Shown: positions 49,716 through 61,644, counted from the first letter of the stretch. The stretch: 64,000 nucleotides of DNA from Setaria digitata (GCA_003640385.1 RCAB01000023.1:124001-188000), one strand, 5' to 3'. Program-made: numbers and translations. Notes: generated by a model from the letters alone, not told the origin.

Positions 49716-52700
49716 TTAAATATTCAAATTATTTTCTCGCGCATATCGTCGGATAACATTTGTGATATTTTCAACCTGTGGATGTCTACTCTTTCCCAAC
49801 AAAATCAACGCTTCGTGGAGCTGATCACTGAAAGGTGTTTCTTAGTCAAATCTGAAATTTGTTGTTCCAAGATCTTTTTAGTCGTTAAGCTGAGAGCATA
49901 GAAGTAAGATGTGAAGAGAATTTAGGATCAATAAGCCTAGTTTATGGAACATTTCACTATACACTGAAATCAAGAACGAGTAAAAAATGACTCTTCTGTT
50001 GAAAAAAAGGAACTATTGCTATCTTTCTAACTAATTTATAGTTATTAAAATTATGTCAAAAGGGAACAGTTAAAATGACTTTAATTTACTTTAAATACTA
50101 ACAGTGATACTTTTTGCTCCACTACTAACTTGAATACTCCAATAGCGGCCCCGCGTTTACCTTCCCAATATTGAGGATTCGGTTCAATTCGTTCCATGGC
50201 ATCAAACGCTTTTACTGAGTAGAAATAATCACCAACCTTAACAGGTAATACAACTATCACCGATAACATCGAAGTAGGCCTTATCACGAAGTAAAATCCA
50301 GGAGCTTACGACCAGGCTCATTAATTATTAACGAACTGTGACTGGTCAATTTCAAATACAAAAATACTTTAGATATTAAAGCGTAAGAAATCACTGTCAA
50401 CACATGTAAACCGTTTTTCTTACGAAAAATGATGAGATGTACCCTGTAACAATCGTTAGCAATCAAGGACAGTAACTTTAAAATATCATCGGAGTTCCTC
50501 ATATTCACACTCATTTCCCAGGCTAAGTTACTCTTTCCATTTTGGATATCTGAAAAAAGATTTGGCAATTCGTATTGAACACTTCAACACTACTGCGGAT
50601 AGTGATTTTAAGCCACAGAATTTCTGTTATTTGGCACCATAACCATTACTTCGAGAACCTTTTGTCTAGGGTACAACTTGCGCAACCTCAGTCCTTTGAA
50701 CTTTAAAGAAATATTACCATGTGAAAAGAAGATTAGAATTGGGAAGGAGAAAAAATCGGGAAGAGAAAGTTACTTCAGTACATTTCACATAATTAGGCGC
50801 AAAGAAGAAAAAAAAAATTCAAAAACAAACAGGCTCGAGCTAGGCTAAGAAAATATGTTGGTTTTTTCTTCATCTCTTCGTCGACGACTAGCACTAAGCT
50901 AGCCTCAGCTTCTGCACTATTACCACAGGCTAGTAAAGCTTGGCCAATGTTGAAATTAAATGTATCATCATTGTAAAAATAACTCTAAAACAGACAAAAA
51001 ATGATTGATAATGTTATGAAATACATGAAATATATAGTAACTCTTTTGTAAACTTACTCTGATTGAATTCAAATAGATGAGCACTTCATCAAACTGACTG
51101 CTTAGAAAATAAGACGAAGCCATAGCTTGTCGTCCAGCAATCGTGTCTATTAAAAAATCAAAAATTGTTAGATTGCCAAGAAATCGCGCATCGACTTGGC
51201 CTAATTGGAGTTAGCAGTGACAAGGCACAAAACCTTTTAGAATATAATATGAGCATACCACACTCTGAAGCTGATTCTCCAACCACTCGAAAGTGTTTCT
51301 GGGCTATTTCCAAATACTCCTTCTGCAGTGTAGTTAAATGAAATTTGGTTAAAATTTCTGTGAGCTGCTTTACAACAAAATACCAAACAGATGACTTGGT
51401 ATTTTACTGAATTTTAAAATTTGAGATAAAACAGCTCAACTCACAGACTTTTTCTGATAGCCAACAGTACAATAGGTGATTGCTTTCAGAAGGAACTCGA
51501 TTAGATGTTGAGGATCCATGTCACTTACTAGGCCAAGTGCTGCTTTCATGTCACCTATAAATCTTATCATTAAATTTCTGGAACAAAAAAGACTTCAAAT
51601 TCAGTCATAAAAGAAAGAAGTTTTATTTTTTGCAATTCTCTGCTTCATCATCCAATATATGATTATTTACCATTATTTAAGTAAAACTCCCAATTTCTCC
51701 ACGCCCAACTCTAGTATAAGTATGGAAGCTGAATTCAAAAGTTTTCATGATTCATAATTAGTAAAGAATATTTCGTCTTTTATCAACTTTTTACTACTTC
51801 TTTTTAGACTTTACATCTATCGTTTTCTTCACTAGCGTCTGTTCTTACTTCGAGATTTCGGGTCTTAAGTATGCTTAAACACTAAACTATCAAGGCTTCA
51901 ACTGTATATATTGAAATATTCTCCACAAACAAGAAAAAAGTTTAACGCATTAGTCAATGATTTAATCAAAAATTCTTAATAAAACGAACTGATTGAAATA
52001 TCTATTATGGAAATACATATGAGAGGTAAAGTGAATCAAGAAATAGCTGAGGCCTCACTGTCTAAGCCTAAGAACAGTCAGAATTTGCAAAATAAATACC
52101 TCTTTTTAGGTGAAAAATGATCAAATTGAGTTTTGCTTCCGGCAGGATGTCGGTTAATGACGGGAAAACTTGAAGAGCGGCATCTCCCTCACGAAAGACC
52201 ACCGAAATGCATTAAAAGTTCATGTTTAAAAAGGTGAAGATTTAATCAAACTTTCAAGTAAGCAAAAAAAAGAGTTCGAAAACAAAAACACACTGTATTG
52301 TGAGAGATGAGATCCTTAACAAACACAGAGTCTAAAGCTTTTCCATTTTGCAGCTGTCGAAGTTCTTTCTCGGCTACTTTGCCATTATACAATTTGTAAT
52401 GATTGCAAGCTCTCAAATTTATGGCAATGGCGCTGTCTGGGTTCTGATCCAGGTAAATTTGCAAGAATTCCTAGATCCAAATATAAATTATAAAAACTTC
52501 ATATAGGGAGGGGAATTTGACCCACTGTATTTTCAAATTCAGTTTTATTTTTGAAATGTTTTGAGATAAATCCAGTAAAAAAGTTGCAACAATAAACATT
52601 ATATTAGAATGAATAAAATGCTGAAAGATGCATTGTATAATACTTAAAATTCTGAAAAACTAATCGATCTATCTTCTGAAATAGTCATACTTTCAGTAAC

Positions 52701-54367
52701 AACTAATTTTCACACACTTACAAGTGAAATATCGTATTCATCGAGCTTATAATAGCATAAAGCGAGATAAACATTCAAAGCTACGAAGTTCCTGTAAGTA
52801 AAGATTATTAATGCCATTGAAATGTTATGTGCTTCCTTCACACAACTCAAACATTCTGGAATTCCAGGTTATTTGACAGGAGGCAAATTTAAGCAATACT
52901 CTGTACTTTCACATTAATAAAATAAATTACTTTTTACTGGCTAGGATCTTTTTATAGATATCAATAGCTTCTTGATAGTGTGAACGTAGATAGTGCATAG
53001 CAGCAAGTGATAATTGATCCTCAGCAGTATCCTGTAGATTACTACGAATTGCTAAAAGCTGCTTCTCATCCTTCAACCGATATGCTATGTGGAATAATAG
53101 ACGATTCTGAAGCGCGCATTTTGGACCTAAAAAAAGAAAGATGGAATTAATATAAATATGCTTTACCATATAACAATGATATTTTTAATTAATTTTCTTT
53201 CAAAAGTAAAAAGTATTGATGAGAAAACCTGAAGTAATAAGAGTAAATGACCAAATCTTTTCAATACATTAAACTACAAATGTCATCTCGAGAAATCCAG
53301 CGAACTTGAATGAATTCCATTTCTACCTTCCTCGACAGTGATTCTACGGTAGCAGATTTTTTCAACCATAAATTTGAAATTGTTCAAGCAAGGCAAGTAA
53401 TGATGTTTCTAATTACAAATCTAATTACCTTTTTCGGCGTACTGTTTGGCTTCTGCACACATCCCAAGAAAAAAGAAACAACAAGCAATGTAAATATTTA
53501 CTTCTGGCGAGCAATTTTTTTTCATTAGCATTCTTTCATATATCTAAAATTATCGACAAAAAATCACAAGCACTGCTGATTTTGCAATTGTCAAATTTTC
53601 AAATTTGTCAAATTTTTTGCGAGTAAAATATATTTCTCCGAATCATTTCAGAGAAGAAAATTTTGATTTGAATAATTATATAACACAGACATCGTGATGC
53701 TGAGGTCAAATTAGTTTCAATCTAATTACATGAAAATTAACGTTTGTTTTACTCCGAATCTCCTGCTCCTCTTGATTAACCGCATCAACTACATGTTACC
53801 TTTCCTAGCTTATTAGTGGAATAAGTCTTTTTAAGCATCAAAAGAAGTTTCTTTTACAGTGTCAAACCTGACCGCTATTGCTTGACGATATTCTCCAGCA
53901 TGAAAGACACAGTGTCCAAGCCAAAGCTCTGTGATGTCATCAGTATTTTCATCCTTTGATTGAAACTGAAGTCATTGCAAAGTCAATTTCTTATGATTAA
54001 GAGAAATGTGTGTATAGTTACATCACAAGTTCATGTTTTCAATCCATTATTATCCCAAACTAAAAAACTAAACTGCTCTCCTTCAAAGTGAATAGGTAAT
54101 CGAATTTTAACTTTTTCAGAAAAAAAAGGCAAAACATCGCAAGCCTGTAATAATGACATAGCACCAATGTAATCGCGCTTCTGTAAAAACTCATCTAGCT
54201 CTGGAATTTTCATGCTTTTCAATTTCTGTTCCGATTTCTTCCAAGACGGCCGAAGTCTTGACAACAGCTGCAGCAAACTTAAACGTTAATGCAACACACC
54301 AAAGAGTTCTACCAAAACTGAGGATTTGGATATTCGAGATAACTGCAACATGAGGCCAACTTACCAT
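49716..54367 (-). CDS. dyf-13: Intraflagellar transport protein 56 (TTC26 / DYF-13)
   Basis: TPR-repeat subunit of IFT complex B, needed to deliver motility proteins to cilia; in nematodes it acts in sensory neurons. Fifteen exons: 54367-54365, 54267-54136, 53965-53873, 53543-53429, 53126-52931, 52791-52722, 52470-52294, 52202-52100, 51554-51445, 51322-51259, 51146-51058, 50984-50831, 50549-50443, 50236-50103, 49827-49716. Phases close to give 552 residues against 554 in human. Family stretches appear in order: MLLSRLRP at the start, [84 protein letters not shown] and [13 protein letters not shown]. Two oddities: the first coding exon is the ATG alone, and the exon at 52202 lacks an AG acceptor (bases read CG on the coding strand). 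Other junctions are canonical. Confidence 0.94.
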
Positions 54368-54844
54368 GGCGTCGAAAATTCAACTCATTATATCAGTACA
54401 TAATGAAATCACTAATAACGAAAAATGCTAGTAGTATGTTGATCGAAGCAATAACGGTTGCCAAGGTTACATTTCCTCAGCCTCGCCTGGCTGTATTATT
54501 GAATCTTAGACCCTACAGAAAGTTCAGCATGATATTCCATTACTTATTACAACCTTTTCGGGATTAAAAAGATGCCACTGATTCATGGCATGTTCCTAAA
54601 TCCTTAAAATTACAGTTTACATTTGAAACAAAATCAGTTAGTACCCGAATTTAGATCGACTTGGTATTTTGAGTTGTTACAAGAAAGTCAAAAAATAAAT
54701 GTGGAAGGAAGAGTAGAAAAACGAAATATAACTATTATTTCCCGTTTTTATTATTCACGACAGTCGCAATCTAATGCTATCATGTGGAGATGCAAGAACT
54801 ATAAAAAAGCATAGAATTTATTTGATTTAAACAGAACACTTTCA
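54368..54844. other. Same-strand spacer between MRPL47 3' end and IFT56 5' end
   Basis: 477 nt; no exon recognised. The short plus-strand ORF at 54623-54814 has no family support. Confidence 0.5.
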
Positions 54845-56064
54845 CTAGGATACCAATTCTTTTACTTCTTTAAGCTGAGCAATGTCACTGATGTAGGAAC
54901 GAGCAGAGCGCCGATGCTTTATCTGTAACAGTTTTTTGATTACAATTGCTATTCGAAGAAAATTGGATCAACTAGTCGATTATTTTTAAGAAATCAACAA
55001 TTATTAAGATTTCTGTAGTAATTTACAAGTAAGAATAAAATACTCACCTGATTTTCGCTAAGTCGTCTTCGTCTCACTTCGTCATCTAAAGCATCACGTT
55101 GCTTCGCGTGCTCCTTTTCAGCCCATAACTTCTGCATTAAATAAGCATCATCATCAAGATAAGGCACTTCATACTCTTTTACATTTTGTTCATTAGGAGG
55201 AGTAAGATGTTCTGTAGCACGTTTCCTGAAGAAATAAAAAGTGAGTTTAAGAAGTACCCGAACATACAGATTACCCTATTTAAGATAAGTTCCTCAAAAA
55301 AAGAAAAAAACGATAACAAGTAAAACTGCGGTTAAAGAAACTGTTCATTACAAACTTGTAAGTAAAGCCTGCAAAAGAGGTAATGGTGCGTAGTGGTGGA
55401 TCAGCACCATCTCCTGTTTCAAGTCGAAAATAGGCATCGTTACGTTCATGTATTACAAATTCCAGATTATACATGCTCTGAAACATTAATGCAAGCTGCC
55501 TCTTTCTCTATAAAAATATGCGCAAAACAGTGTTTAAACTCTACCAATGAAAGTTTAAAAAATTCAACCGCTAACAACTTTTCTAAAATTTTTCTTTTTT
55601 CCATGATATCAACAAAACCGTGAAGAATTTAAATAAAACCATGAAACCTCAGAAACTTTCTCAATTCGATCTGGGTTGGGCATACGACGCGCTTTTTGTA
55701 CACAAGCTTCTTGCATTGTCAGTAACATATTACGTTCCTTGAGCAGTACATACCTACAAAAAAATAATAAAATGATTTCTTCACATAGGATTAAAATTAC
55801 GCAGTCTCTAAAAGGAAAAGTTATTACAGTCATTGGAGCACTAAACACAGAAGGAGAAGCTTGATTTCTTACCATAATTTATGAAGATCTGAATTTGATT
55901 TCAGCCTTAATTCATCCTTACTCCACGGACGACCAGGCTTATTCTTTTCATCAAGCTCATCTTTACCGTAATTTACAGGATTATCAAAGAATTCGCGTAG
56001 ACCTTCTGGTATATTCGTATTTAGTTTCGCGGTGCAGAGAGCTCGCACCAATTTTATCAAATTG
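54845..56064 (-). CDS. mrpl-47: Mitochondrial large ribosomal subunit protein uL29m (MRPL47), 5' end unresolved
   Basis: Structural protein of the mitochondrial 39S subunit near the exit tunnel. Supported exons: 56064-55873, 55753-55648, 55477-55356, 55225-55048, 54922-54845; phases close to a TAG stop. [16 protein letters not shown] and the strongly conserved [19 protein letters not shown] identify the L29 domain. [26 protein letters not shown] follows, with the basic/charged C-terminal extension usual for MRPL47. The first visible exon starts in phase 2 and encodes a basic, Arg/Lys/Leu stretch suited to a mitochondrial presequence. I could not find an ATG exon that joins it in frame; a TTG at 56060 is in frame just after the acceptor. 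The second acceptor at 55478 was preferred over one 24 nt upstream because it matches family spacing. Confidence 0.92.
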
Positions 56065-57540
56065 CTGAAAGGAAGAACGAGTTCATCCCACCATAATATC
56101 TTCCGTTTTATTTGGAATTAAATTAAGGATCAAGTTTCAGCCGAAGCAAAAAGGGCCGAAAAATGACGCTGTCCAAGCTATCAGCTGGAAACGATCTTTT
56201 AAACAGTCAAGGAAATACAATCGAAAAACTGAAAAAATCGGACGGGTCAAATTCACCAATCATTATTGTAAATGATGCATAAAAAAGGTTGAAATCCGAA
56301 ATTATCTGAAATTTTAACAGCAATGGAAACTGCGCAACATGTCATCACTTCGTTTTCCATCTGATTTCTTTTTGTTGGCACAAACACTTACAGAGAATGG
56401 CCAGGTCGCTTCACTGTAAGCATTGGGCTCAGTTCACTCTTACATTCATTGCTTCTGCTGTCTTTGATTTACTTGAACTGCAACTTCCAAATCTGAGACG
56501 TTAGGGAAAAGAAGGATTCATAACGTAAAGGAAGAACGACGGTCGAAAGCCTATCAGTGGCATGGGGTTGACAAGGTCACTAAGCATGGCATCCTAATAT
56601 CCGAGAAGCTGACACCTGGTAGTACTGAGAAAGAAAGAGAAAGCGAACATATTACCAGACTTGGGAAGATTGAAGAGAGTGATGAGAAGACGTAATACCA
56701 GCAACCGTACTTATAATTCGTTGTTACACGCAATCGTGATACGGTAGGTCGGGATTTAAGTTGCTAATGAGAAATGAAGTACCGGTTGGGCAGGATTACT
56801 GGAGTGAGCTTCTTTTATTCTAGGAAGGTCTAGATTTTGACTGGCGTACTTCAAAACTTACAGTTAAGTCTGAAAACGTTATTACAGATAACGGCGATAA
56901 AGAGCGGTGCCAGAAGACAAATGGTAGTTGTGAACGAGGTATGACAGACCGGTATATGCCGAGTATCTTCCCGGAGTGTGACAAGTTCAAACAGGTATCT
57001 TTTGTATTTCTACAAACAGCCAGATCAGGACGCCATGACCTTTCCCATGTGCAACATTCCTGGGAGGTGATGATGTTGAATGTACGGAGATGCACTTAAT
57101 GTGCATTATATCAGTACAGACTAATTAGTAATTGATGAATGAGGTGCTTTCATGGATTTAGTTGGATTAGCTAATTATGAACGTGTTGCTGTGGTTTACA
57201 GAGAGAGAGAGAGCTTTTTACAAGCATCATTTGTTATTTAAAGAAGTGATTGTTCATTTCACCTAACTTTAATGTTTTTCTCGGTGTAAAATAAGATCCA
57301 CAACCGCTATATTATACAATACTATTACAGTTAAGATGTCATGAGATTCACTATATTCCTTTGAACATTTGTATTCATTCATGCTAACACGTATAAGCCA
57401 CGAAATATTTGAATAAACTCATTTCGGTGATTAGAGGGATGGCAGCACTAATCCTGCTGATACTGACAATGAATGCATAATGAAATCAGATAATAAAAGC
57501 TGGTACTTTCTGGCTTTTCCGTAGGAGCATTTTGTTTCAG
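56065..57540. other. Divergent region between MRPL47 (-) and TRIAP1-like gene (+)
   Basis: About 1.5 kb holding the missing first exons of both genes. It has a (GA)n run near 57197-57212. The 91-codon minus ORF at 56820-57095 shows no family match. A probable 5' segment of the TRIAP1-like protein lies at 57435-57491. Confidence 0.5.
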
Positions 57541-57836
57541 GTATACGACAAGTGTTTCACTGATTTCTTTGAAAAATTTATCAGTACTGAAAAACCGGCA
57601 GTCTCAAATCCTTGTAGCCGTTTGCACGAGACATATCGTCACTGCATTGAAAAAGTATATTCTTTAATTTCTTTTTTGTGAATTCAGAATTCTTTCCCTA
57701 CGTCTAAATCTGAGTAGTTATCATGTAGAATCTTGAAAAGAACAAAATTTACGATATTGATCTCAACGAACTTCGGAAAGACGTATTGAATACAGGAGAC
57801 GATTTGCTGAAAGATTCTCAAACTGCTGATAAATAG
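57541..57836 (+). CDS. TRIAP1/Mdm35-like twin CX9C mitochondrial protein (5' end unresolved)
   Basis: Small intermembrane-space protein; in yeast and mammals this family partners PRELI/Ups lipid-transfer proteins. Neither exon carries an ORF of 60 codons, so the gene is easily missed. Two exons, 57541-57654 and 57729-57836, join in phase 0 and end in TAG. The first begins VYDKCFTDFFEKF and carries CSRLHETYRHC (exact C-X9-C), as in TRIAP1. The second gives EKNKIYDIDLNELRKDV, like the family C-terminal helix. The first CX9C needs an upstream Cys. The frame at 57435-57491 supplies ADTDNECIMKSD, which would make C-IMKSDVYDK-C exactly nine residues apart, but no GT donor follows base 57491. The stop lies 228 nt before the MED10 ATG. 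Confidence 0.75.
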
Positions 57837-58040
57837 CTCAGGTACGCTTTTTTATATGCTTTTTTTGTATAGGTTTAATAAATTGTCCAGTTACACTTGC
57901 CTTATTTTTTTCGTTTTTCATGTTTTGAATTTGTCGTAACGTATTCTCTTTCATCTAAAATCATGATAAGCTTATCCGTTAGTTACTTTCTTTTATGTAT
58001 TCTTTATTAAAATGGTATTGAGAGCTTTTTCATCAACATT

Positions 58041-58047
58041 ATTTTAG
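58041..58047 (+). promoter_or_regulatory. Candidate spliced-leader acceptor for MED10
   Basis: ATTTTAG ends at 58047, 17 nt before the ATG at 58065, in the short gap after the TRIAP1-like stop. This layout is expected for trans-splicing of a downstream gene in an operon. Confidence 0.5.
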
Positions 58048-58064
58048 AATTGAAAGGAAAATCA

Positions 58065-58870
58065 ATGGATCCATCTTTGATGGGGTCAATGCCAAATGCT
58101 CCCGTTTTACAGGAAACAGCAACTGAAACACGTTACAATCAATTGGAACAAACTTTGGAAAATTTTCAGGTTTTCATTCCAGTCATTCGCGATACATATT
58201 ACTTGAGTAGAAACTGTCATTTTTTCAATCAGTATATTTTACTTTCCAGGAGAATGCGCGACAGATGGGAGTGATTGCAAGTGATTTTACAACTCGTAGT
58301 CAAGAACCATTAAACCAGAAAATCCACACTCTTATATCTGGCCTTCATGTGAGCGATTTTTCCTTGATGTGAAAGAAATTTAAAAAAAAAAAAACTTTTA
58401 AATCCATGCTTTGAAGACAAATTTTGAAATAAAAATTTTCAAAAGCATCTGTAGGAGAGCACCAATTTTGTTCAGGAATTGGACCACTTAAAGAATCAAT
58501 TTATGGATGTCAAAATACCTCTCGAGTTATTGGAGTATTTGGATCAGGGGAAAAATCCGCAGCTGTATACAAAAGAATGTTTGGAAAGGACACTGAACAA
58601 AAACAAAGAAGTTCCTAAGTTTTGATCTATAACTTTTTTGTTGCTTTGATTATAATTGCAAGTTGAAGATCTACTTCTTATGGATTTTGCCTTACATAAA
58701 CTTCATTTCAGATGAATGGTAAAATTGAAATGTATAAGAAATTCCGTGCAATGCTTCTGAAAGAACTTGGTGAAGAAATGCCAAATGATATGGTTTTATA
58801 TCGAAATTTACGAGATAGAAAAGAAGCTTCTCCACAACACGAAAATTATAATGAAGATGCTAGTGATTAA
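58065..58870 (+). CDS. mdt-10: Mediator complex subunit 10
   Basis: Middle-module subunit of Mediator, bridging activators to RNA polymerase II in the nucleus. Four exons, 58065-58169, 58250-58348, 58476-58610 and 58712-58870, are all in phase 0 and give 165 residues; human MED10 is 135. Family stretches are RYNQLEQTLENFQENARQMG, then LNQKIHTLISGL, VKIPLELLEYLDQGKNPQLYTKECLERTL and VNGKIEMYKKF. The QGKNPQLYTKECLER block is diagnostic. Extra length is at both ends: an N-terminal Pro/Met-containing segment of about 20 residues and a C-terminal acidic tail. It is likely co-transcribed with the TRIAP1-like gene. Confidence 0.96.
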
Positions 58871-59619
58871 TTCTTTTCTAATAATACAGTAGCGTGAGTT
58901 ATATTTCATAAAGTATAGCTCGTTTAAAAAGATTTTCAAATTCATTTATTGAAGGAAAAGGAAAAATCCAAAAAGGTGGGAGGAATTCCCTATTATTTGT
59001 TCAGTTTTTTTCAAAAATTTCTGCCTTTGTTCACTATATCACTTTTATATTTTTATTGCAATATATCATGTCTTTATAATTTTTATTTTGCCATGAAATT
59101 TTTCATGAAAATATTTGAGATGTGATTAAATAGTCTTTTGGTGTTAACTTTTTTCATTTTATTTCAAAACTAAAGTCTTCTTTGTGTAAAAATAGAAGTG
59201 TAAGAAGTGGCTGTTGTAGTTTATGTGCTACTATTATTTTTTTAAATATTTTTTACAAACATTTTTCAAAATTATGTTAGCTTTAAATGAATGGTTTAAA
59301 TAAATGCAAATCTTAAAGACAGTTTGGTCATTTCGATATTTCTCTGCAGACATGTTAGTGATCTGTTTTCTGTTCAGATATCTATTCTAGTAAAAAATTC
59401 GGCTATAACTTTATCCTTTAATTTTATTGTAACAGATGTGCTAGAAGCTATATTAAAGGAAAAAGTGTTCTCATTGAAGAAAGTATAGTTAGGTGAATAG
59501 TCTACAGATAATTGCTGGGATTCATTCATGTTTTTTTGTGATGAATTGGTTACTTAAAGGTATGGATTTCTTAATCGTCACACCGATTAGAATATTGCTG
59601 GAACTGTAAAGAATTTACG
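58871..59619. other. Spacer between MED10 and MRPL43
   Basis: 749 nt of AT-rich sequence. An AATAAA at about 59299-59304 could be the MED10 polyadenylation signal. CACCGATTAG ending at 59590 is a possible SL acceptor for the next gene. Confidence 0.45.
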
Positions 59620-60769
59620 ATGTCAGTTTTTTTGCGTGGCATGCAGCCGCAAAATGGCTTCACTGCTAAAACGATACAATTTGTTAAACATTTCAATGAG
59701 TTGCAAGTTGGCTGGACTCATAATACGCTGAGAAGTCAAGGTGTGGAGGAGTTCGTAAAGGAATACTTGCCATTCATAAGGTTTCGTATTGTACTTATTA
59801 GATTTTCTTTCGGAAAGTGGAGTGGAGCAATGCTGACAAGAGTCAGTTTATTTTCCAGTTCAGAAGTTCATATTTTCCTGTCTTACCGTCTTTTGATTGC
59901 AGTGCAAGCTATGATCCTTGTTCTAGTCATTCTGCTTGTTTTTGGTCAACGAAGCGTGTGATCCGTTGTTTTCGACTGTTCTAGAATATGACTTCTATAA
60001 CTTTTTTCTGTGCTATGGAATCATAGTACTATTGAGAAAAATTCCTTCTAACAATTATACAAATCCCGATGAATTTTCCTTTTTTTTTTTTTTGCAGAGA
60101 AAATAATCCGCACATTGAAGTAAGGTTGTTTCGGACGCATATTAATTGCCACCCATTTGTGATTGGGATGTGAGTCCATTTTTTTTATTATTGAGATATA
60201 AATTTTTCTTTTATTATTTTCTCGGGTATTAAAATCTTTTCTACCATCACCACACTTACGTTAATCACAGCGGGTTTTAAAATGGAGAGAAAAAGAAAAT
60301 TAGTAAGTATAAATTTGGAAATGTCAAAAATTGAAATTCCCGAACTATGTTTATTTAAATAAAATCCATTCAGATATGAACACTGCCGTGTTAGAAAAAG
60401 GCGTTGCGACTGGAAGACTAAACATCAAGTACTTTCATTCGTAGAAGAAATGGCTGTAGGTGGAGATTACGTTAAAGGTCAGTTCTAAAGAACTTAAGTT
60501 ACCCCAAAATAAATGAATTTTCAAAAGAAGCTTATCTTTTCATTATTTCAAATCAGTGATTTTTCAGTTCAGTAATCAATAAATCTGAACTTTCAGGCAG
60601 AAAGCGAGGAGTAAAGACTATACTACCACGTGGCTTACAACTATGGAATACAGAAACCATTGGACATGATGTATTTAAGGTGTACAGTAAATGGAAGGGA
60701 GATGCTCCAGATCCTGAAGAAATAACCAGTGCTTCTCATCCATACTTTACGCACAGGAAGCATGCTTAA
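59620..60769 (+). CDS. mrpl-43: Mitochondrial large ribosomal subunit protein mL43 (MRPL43)
   Basis: Component of the mitochondrial 39S subunit with an L51/S25/CI-B8 thioredoxin-like fold. Four exons, 59620-59780, 60098-60169, 60374-60477 and 60597-60769, have phases that close, giving 169 residues, normal for the family core. Seen: LRSQGVEEFVKEYLPFIREN, then HIEVRLFRTHINCHPFVIGIY (beta strand with the residues before the conserved Pro), then EHCRVRKRRCDWKTKHQV. A C-terminal segment rich in Trp/His (LPRGLQLWNTETIGHDVF, KWKGDAPDPEE) follows. The N-terminus is short and mildly basic, as expected for import without a long presequence. The call rests on family order; mL43 fits better than other L51/S25-fold proteins. 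Confidence 0.85.
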
Positions 60770-61644
60770 CATTGTGTGTCTGTGGTTAAGTTAAATGCGG
60801 AGAAGATTCCTTCAAGTGAACCAAATTTGCTTAGATAGAAAACAAGATGATAAATGGCTAAATTTTTCAATTTTCTCGCTGTTTAGTGTGTTACTGGATT
60901 TTTCTTCATGACCAGTTTCGCTGATATCATTTCATATTGGAGCAATCTAAAAACTTAACATAGCTGTTTGAAATTTGTTAGAAATAGTTTCCTTTCCTTT
61001 TTTACAAATAATGGCTTGCAAAAAAAAAAAAAAAAAATATCGCTGACAGTTAAAGTAAGTCTTCTCAGTTTCTGTGGAGTAATTCTTTTTAGTATCTTAG
61101 TAGTTTTTGAAATCATACACTGAGCTGAACTTAATATATGTTTGTTGGTCGTTGATTTTTTTATTTTAAATGGAAGATTGTATGGTAACTTTTGCTGTTT
61201 TTGAATTTCATGTTTTTTATATAATCCATAAATGAAGTTTCAATAATGTAGTTTCGATGTCCATGTAATTATTCTAGAACTGTACTTCATTCGTTACTTG
61301 TTTTCGATGACCATATGCCTTTTCATGCAATTTTAAAACTTTAAAAATAAGCCATAATTTACTATTATCGTTCTATAGTTAAACCATATAACTTCATAAT
61401 TTATAAGTAGTTATCACTTCTTGAATATTAAAAGAAGAAAGTGAAATAGACGGATCGCAATTGTATAATCATTATCCACTTAATTCAGCAGTTTTAAGTT
61501 CGATACATATGGAATCTTAGTTTTTTGCTAAGCAGAAGGAACTCCATCTTTAGCTCGGTCATCACAAATTTTGATGGATGCTGTGCTATCAGCGTTGGAT
61601 TTTTAGATATTTTGTACATTTTATAAATTTTTAGTTTATTACCA
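60770..61644. other. Spacer between MRPL43 and CARNMT1
   Basis: 875 nt without a gene. It has a poly-A run at about 61020-61037. AAATTTTTAG ending at 61634 is a plausible SL acceptor 10 nt before the next ATG. Confidence 0.5.

Noticed and set aside
56820..57095. 91-codon minus ORF upstream of MRPL47
   Set aside because: Does not join MRPL47 exon 2 in phase and has no presequence or family similarity.
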